DNA from: Owenia fusiformis
Lineage: Eukaryota; Annelida; Polychaeta; Sabellida; Oweniidae
Length of the DNA stretch: 64,000 nucleotides
Assembly (NCBI GenBank): GCA_903813345.2
Contig: CAIIXF020000009.1
Coordinates: 24,462,740 to 24,526,739 of the forward strand
Reading direction: 5' to 3'
Part shown: positions 60,070-64,000 of the stretch, piece after piece
Position numbering within the stretch: the stretch's first letter is position 1
How the letters are laid out: each line of letters starts with the position of its first letter
Made by a program: the position numbers and the translations under genes
The notes under the pieces: generated by a model
Told to the model about the DNA's origin: nothing
Seen by the model: only the letters and a program-made list of their open reading frames with translations
Databases searched by the model: none

Positions 60070-63000
60070 CATCGTCAGTAGGATTCTTTAGAAAGTACTC
60101 ATATGGTCATTTGGTAGCCTTGCCCAAGGCTGTGTCCTTTTATTCATTAAAAATTCTATGTATATAATTGAAAATCAAAATCAATAAAAGATAATATAGA
60201 GTCGGGCAAGGGTAGTCATATGGCTACTTGACCGAGGTAGCAGTTGAATTAACCTTATTAATGCAATGGGGAGGGGGGGGGGAGTCAATTGACCTGTGTT
60301 TTTAGCAAGGAACTTCGAAGAGGACCCATCCCACCATTTTAAGATATCCCGAGTCGCAGACCGGTGACGCTCTTTTGGTGGAGGAGGTCGTACCCGAGTC
60401 TGTAGAGGGCGAAGGAGGAAAAAGGGATTGCCCACATTAGGTCAATTATAAGCAAGAATTATTATGTTTTCGGGCCAAATACTTTTAGATCTTCAAGGAA
60501 ACATATACAATGATAGCACGGTGGTCGCAAGGATTCCCTGGCGCATTGTAATAAATTGGGTCGGTGATAAAAAACATTGTTAAGTGATGATTAAAGTACC
60601 AAAAATGTTAACCGTCAGTTTATTTTTTCATGTCCCTCACTTATTACAATAGAATAAAAACAATAGAGATGTACATGAGGCAAATTTTGAATTTTGCATT
60701 TGAGAGATACGTTGGAATTGAATTCAAAGACATGAAAGACAAGTAAGTCAATGTGACCTTTTTATTCATACGAATTTTGAGATTCTTCAACGGGGCTTTG
60801 TTTAGATCATCCGCATAATATATTTATCCTAAAAGCTTAGTATACTTTAGTCATGTAGTTTTTATGAAGAATGTTATCTTATTATGTTATCAGCAATCTG
60901 TCAAAATGTATTTACTCGTCAAATGTTGCCATGGTGATAAACAATGTTCACGTGAACCCATATATTGTTGTAGGTTTGTATAAATAGTTGTATTACCTCG
61001 ACTTTTTAAATCACGTCTGAAAATAAAATGTAAATTGAACTTTGACTTTGAAGTATGTAAAACACTTTAAGTTACAGTTCGATTCTCGTTAGTGCAATCT
61101 TAATTTCAAGTTTATCATTGAGATCGCACGAGGCGTGCTCAATAATATGATCAACATTGGAATCAAATACATGTAGTTTGTTTACTACTGGAAATACGCC
61201 CCTAGTTATGTAATTTTAGCATTCATTATTGGGTTTCACTTCCGCATCGTTGGAACTAAGGAATCCATGTAAGTTTGCACTAAGGAATGTTCATCATGCC
61301 TTGTGGATTCATCATTTACATCAACGACGTTAGAAAGCTCTTTGTAACGGATTCCATTCTTGATTTGGATATCCTTAGACAGGTTGACAACTTGGAACCT
61401 ATCTCTGTTTCACCTCTTTTACCCTTTGCCATTAAACACTGAGTCAACATCAAGAAGTTTTGTGAAACAATGTCACTGCTTGATCATGTTCTTGAATTGG
61501 ACACTCTGTCATCATCTGTTCTCTCTGATTGTCAGCCATATTTGCAGACACAGTGTGTTGGATAACATTGTTGGTCAACGAGACATGTAAGTAGATCCTT
61601 GGAACTTTCTCAAATCCTGGACAATAGACCATGCCAGCTTATAATGGTTCGTCTAGGCCATCTGTAGGCTCAGTAAAAAGACCCTTCGATGAAACTGTCT
61701 TCACTATTGTGCCAACTTATTGTGCTCGCTTCGTGAAAACTTCCTTGAATATTGTGTAAACCTGTTAATAGTCTAGCTACAAATCCTTATGAGCCACAAG
61801 TGTGTTGTATTGGTTAAGTATTGGTTAGATAATAGAGGAGGGGGGGGGGCAGTCCACAGTCTTGAAGCAACACTAACATAAACTGGATCAACGTAGCTTC
61901 CATCGACATAGGATAATCAGACTTATTGGGCGCCTGGTCATAATTAACACAGTAACGTGTATGGTAGAAATAATGGGATGCTAAACAATCAAATGTTGCA
62001 TTTGTCACGTTGTTCTTTCTAATTACACACAGATCTGCTATATCATGACTTTCAAATCAGCAGTTGTAGAATCCCTAGTGGGTGGCTAAAGGTCAGTGCA
62101 CCTTAATTAAACCGTTATTCCTAAAGAAATGAACTGTCATCCAGCGTAACAACTCCATACAGAATTTATGATTCCCATTTATTAAAACTGTGAAGACAAT
62201 TTTAAACAAGAGAAAGTAATTAAGAAGCTTAGGAAAATTCTTGAGTTAATATCGTAAATGAATGATCGAATTTCGGATAGAATTCCAATCTGATGGGACT
62301 TATCGATGTTGATACGTTGATATATCTGTACTCCTTACCTGTTTATTTCTCACTTATGTCTTTTGAAGAGATTATAAGCTTTTTATTTATGTTTAATGGC
62401 GTACATGATGTATAGAATACAGTATGCAGGCTATTGTATATAGCCATAGCTATAGAGCCAGCTAGGCCAGGTATCAATTGCAGTAGGCCTATTTAAACGG
62501 GAATGTTTAAAAGGAAACTAAGTTATGTAAATCACTCTTAGAAGGAAAACTTTTGATTTTTGGCTCTCTGGTCAATTCTTCTTGATATGGGGTTAATTTA
62601 TAAATTAATGAAAGAATGACAGGGAGGAAATGAAGGTCAAGAATATGTAGCGTCAATGTTGAGGACAAACCATTGTCCTTGAGGGGAGTGGTGTAACATC
62701 CATACAAATTACAAATTAGGGTAGCCTAATTTCTGTTGTGATACGGCAATTGTCAAATCAAATTAATATTGATGGTAAGTATCGTTACCTAGTGTTGTGT
62801 ATTGTCTTTAACATTACTCGTTCATTATCCTTATCTGCCCTAAATCATTGTAATTATTCCAAACTTAATTACGACTCGATTCATGTATGCCCTTCTATGT
62901 CATCTCATTCCTTAAAGAGCATTGTGTTGAGCGTAATCTTAAATCGTAACTCTAGACTCAATTTGCAAACGTCGAGTCTTATTACAAAACTATAACCATC

Positions 63001-63957
63001 CACAAAAATGAAGAGCTTATGACATTTCTATCCGACATCATCTCAAGTTTAACAATGGGTGTTATGAATTTGTTATTTTACACTGGCTAATTTATAATCT
63101 TGATTCGCAAGATTTCACGATCATCAGTTACTCCAACTTTAACTTCACCCATCCTCTGGATCTTCGCACGATTGGTGTCTTCGGAAGGTGCAGGGGTCCG
63201 GGTATCATTCAGAAGGAACAAAGTGGATTATATACGGACCCCTTCGTGTGGAGGATGTTTGATATCAGAAACACTACACAGGGATTACCATCAACAGAAT
63301 AAACAATACAGATATGTTTTTTTATGGACCAATCCAATACAGATATGTTTGTGAGAAATGAGCATCCACTTTGATAATCAAAGATGTTAATTTATATGAT
63401 ATGACGTGACATGCACCCATCATCATTACGCTTATCAATATTCGATCGACAAATTACCGAAGTAAAGAGATTTGTGTGCCAAATGGACGCCATACTCACT
63501 CAAGGCCCCAAAGCCATGACGTTGAATCTGTATACCAAACAAAGTGGTTTCATTATTTTGTTGCCACCAAAAGTACTCAAAATCAAAATGTAGATGATCT
63601 AACACCACACATTTAATATTTATCCCTGCACCATCAGAAGTTGAGTTATTGTTGGCTAATTTGCTGCAATAAACGTTCGCAAATACTTTGAAGAAAAGTA
63701 TACCACTCGTTCTTATCTTTTTTCAAAGTCATTAATTGATATAATTGGTGATAAAATATCGCGAGAATGAAAGTCACGTGATTTTGCGAGATAGGAATTG
63801 ATTGAAATCGTACTATACTCCTATACAAAACGTCGGGCTGGCAACTATCGTTTTTACAATCCCCATAAAAGTGTAGCTGTACCAATAATGATGAGATACC
63901 ATCTTTGGTCCAAGGACATTTCAATTATTGTACCAGTAATGATGAGATACCATGTTT
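60070..63957. other. Intron/intergenic, nothing firmly recognised
   Basis: No exon, RNA gene or full element recognised. G-runs at 60268-60282 and 61840-61850. cagtcttgaagcaacacta at 61858 is a single end of the hairpin family. tacca.taatgatgagatac occurs twice (63880 and 63932). Confidence 0.35.
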
Positions 63958-64000
63958 CATGGGCGTATTTGGGAACCAACAAGGGGGGGGGGGAGGAAAT
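63958..64000. mobile_element. Left end of a third G-rich CACTGG-type MITE, cut by the window
   Basis: CATGGGCGTATTTGGG followed by aaccaacaagggggg matches the left end of the 6721 element. The right end lies outside the window. Confidence 0.6.

Noticed and set aside
61360-61590. 76-aa + ORF and neighbouring open segments
   Set aside because: Fragments look weakly protein-like but are broken by stops and match nothing I can name.
47446-64000. Further PKG exons (cGMP-binding or kinase domains)
   Set aside because: I looked for the conserved DNDFMKNLE-type and kinase motifs on the + strand and saw none; they are presumed to lie beyond the window.

Overview
This is a eukaryotic window: intron-split genes with GT-AG borders, AT-rich intergenic DNA, and dense transposons and minisatellites. 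It looks like a spiralian invertebrate, most likely a mollusc. I infer that from the ABCA3-type transporter and PKG sequences, the frequent acatgtacatgta words, the AGCTCACATGGTGAGC-type repeat and the many short inverted-repeat elements. No search was possible, so the species is not identified.

Layout. 1-16318 has no host gene I can support. It holds small inverted-repeat elements, a decayed minus-strand LINE (about 3050-4245), a 27-bp minisatellite (8571-9039) and a 2.1-kb inverted-repeat-bounded element (11683-13813). 16319-34640 is a complete ABCA3-like lipid transporter gene on the + strand, with 21 coding exons and about 1767 residues. The phases of all exons join, and both nucleotide-binding domains carry intact Walker A, signature and Walker B motifs. 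Its introns hold a 5'-truncated LINE, MITEs of hAT, pogo and Harbinger type, and a 2760-bp tandem array. 34641-41108 is an inverted-repeat-rich intergenic region. 41121-46180 is a recent LINE insertion with 11-bp target-site duplications, an A-tail, a remnant of ORF1 and an intact 1215-residue endonuclease/reverse transcriptase ORF carrying a 2A-like motif. 47177-47445 is the first coding exon of a cGMP-dependent protein kinase (PKG I alpha-type). The rest of that gene is probably beyond 64000, so 47446-64000 is best read as its first intron, filled with tandem arrays, MITEs and a tRNA-derived SINE.

The most unusual structure is in ABCA3 intron 6. Exactly 32 copies of an 86-bp unit (plus one 8-bp insertion) each carry the end of a MITE, the intron 3' splice site and the first 38 nt of exon 7. 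Only the last copy continues into the real exon. The gene therefore presents 31 decoy acceptors in front of the true one, and each has an AG|GTAGTG junction that could also act as a donor. A second minisatellite runs up to the exon 3 acceptor of the same gene. Several elements (6721, 34760, 50992, and the one cut by the window end) share CACTGG-type termini, and three of them have 5-bp target duplications, as seen in Transib/RAG-type or related transposons.
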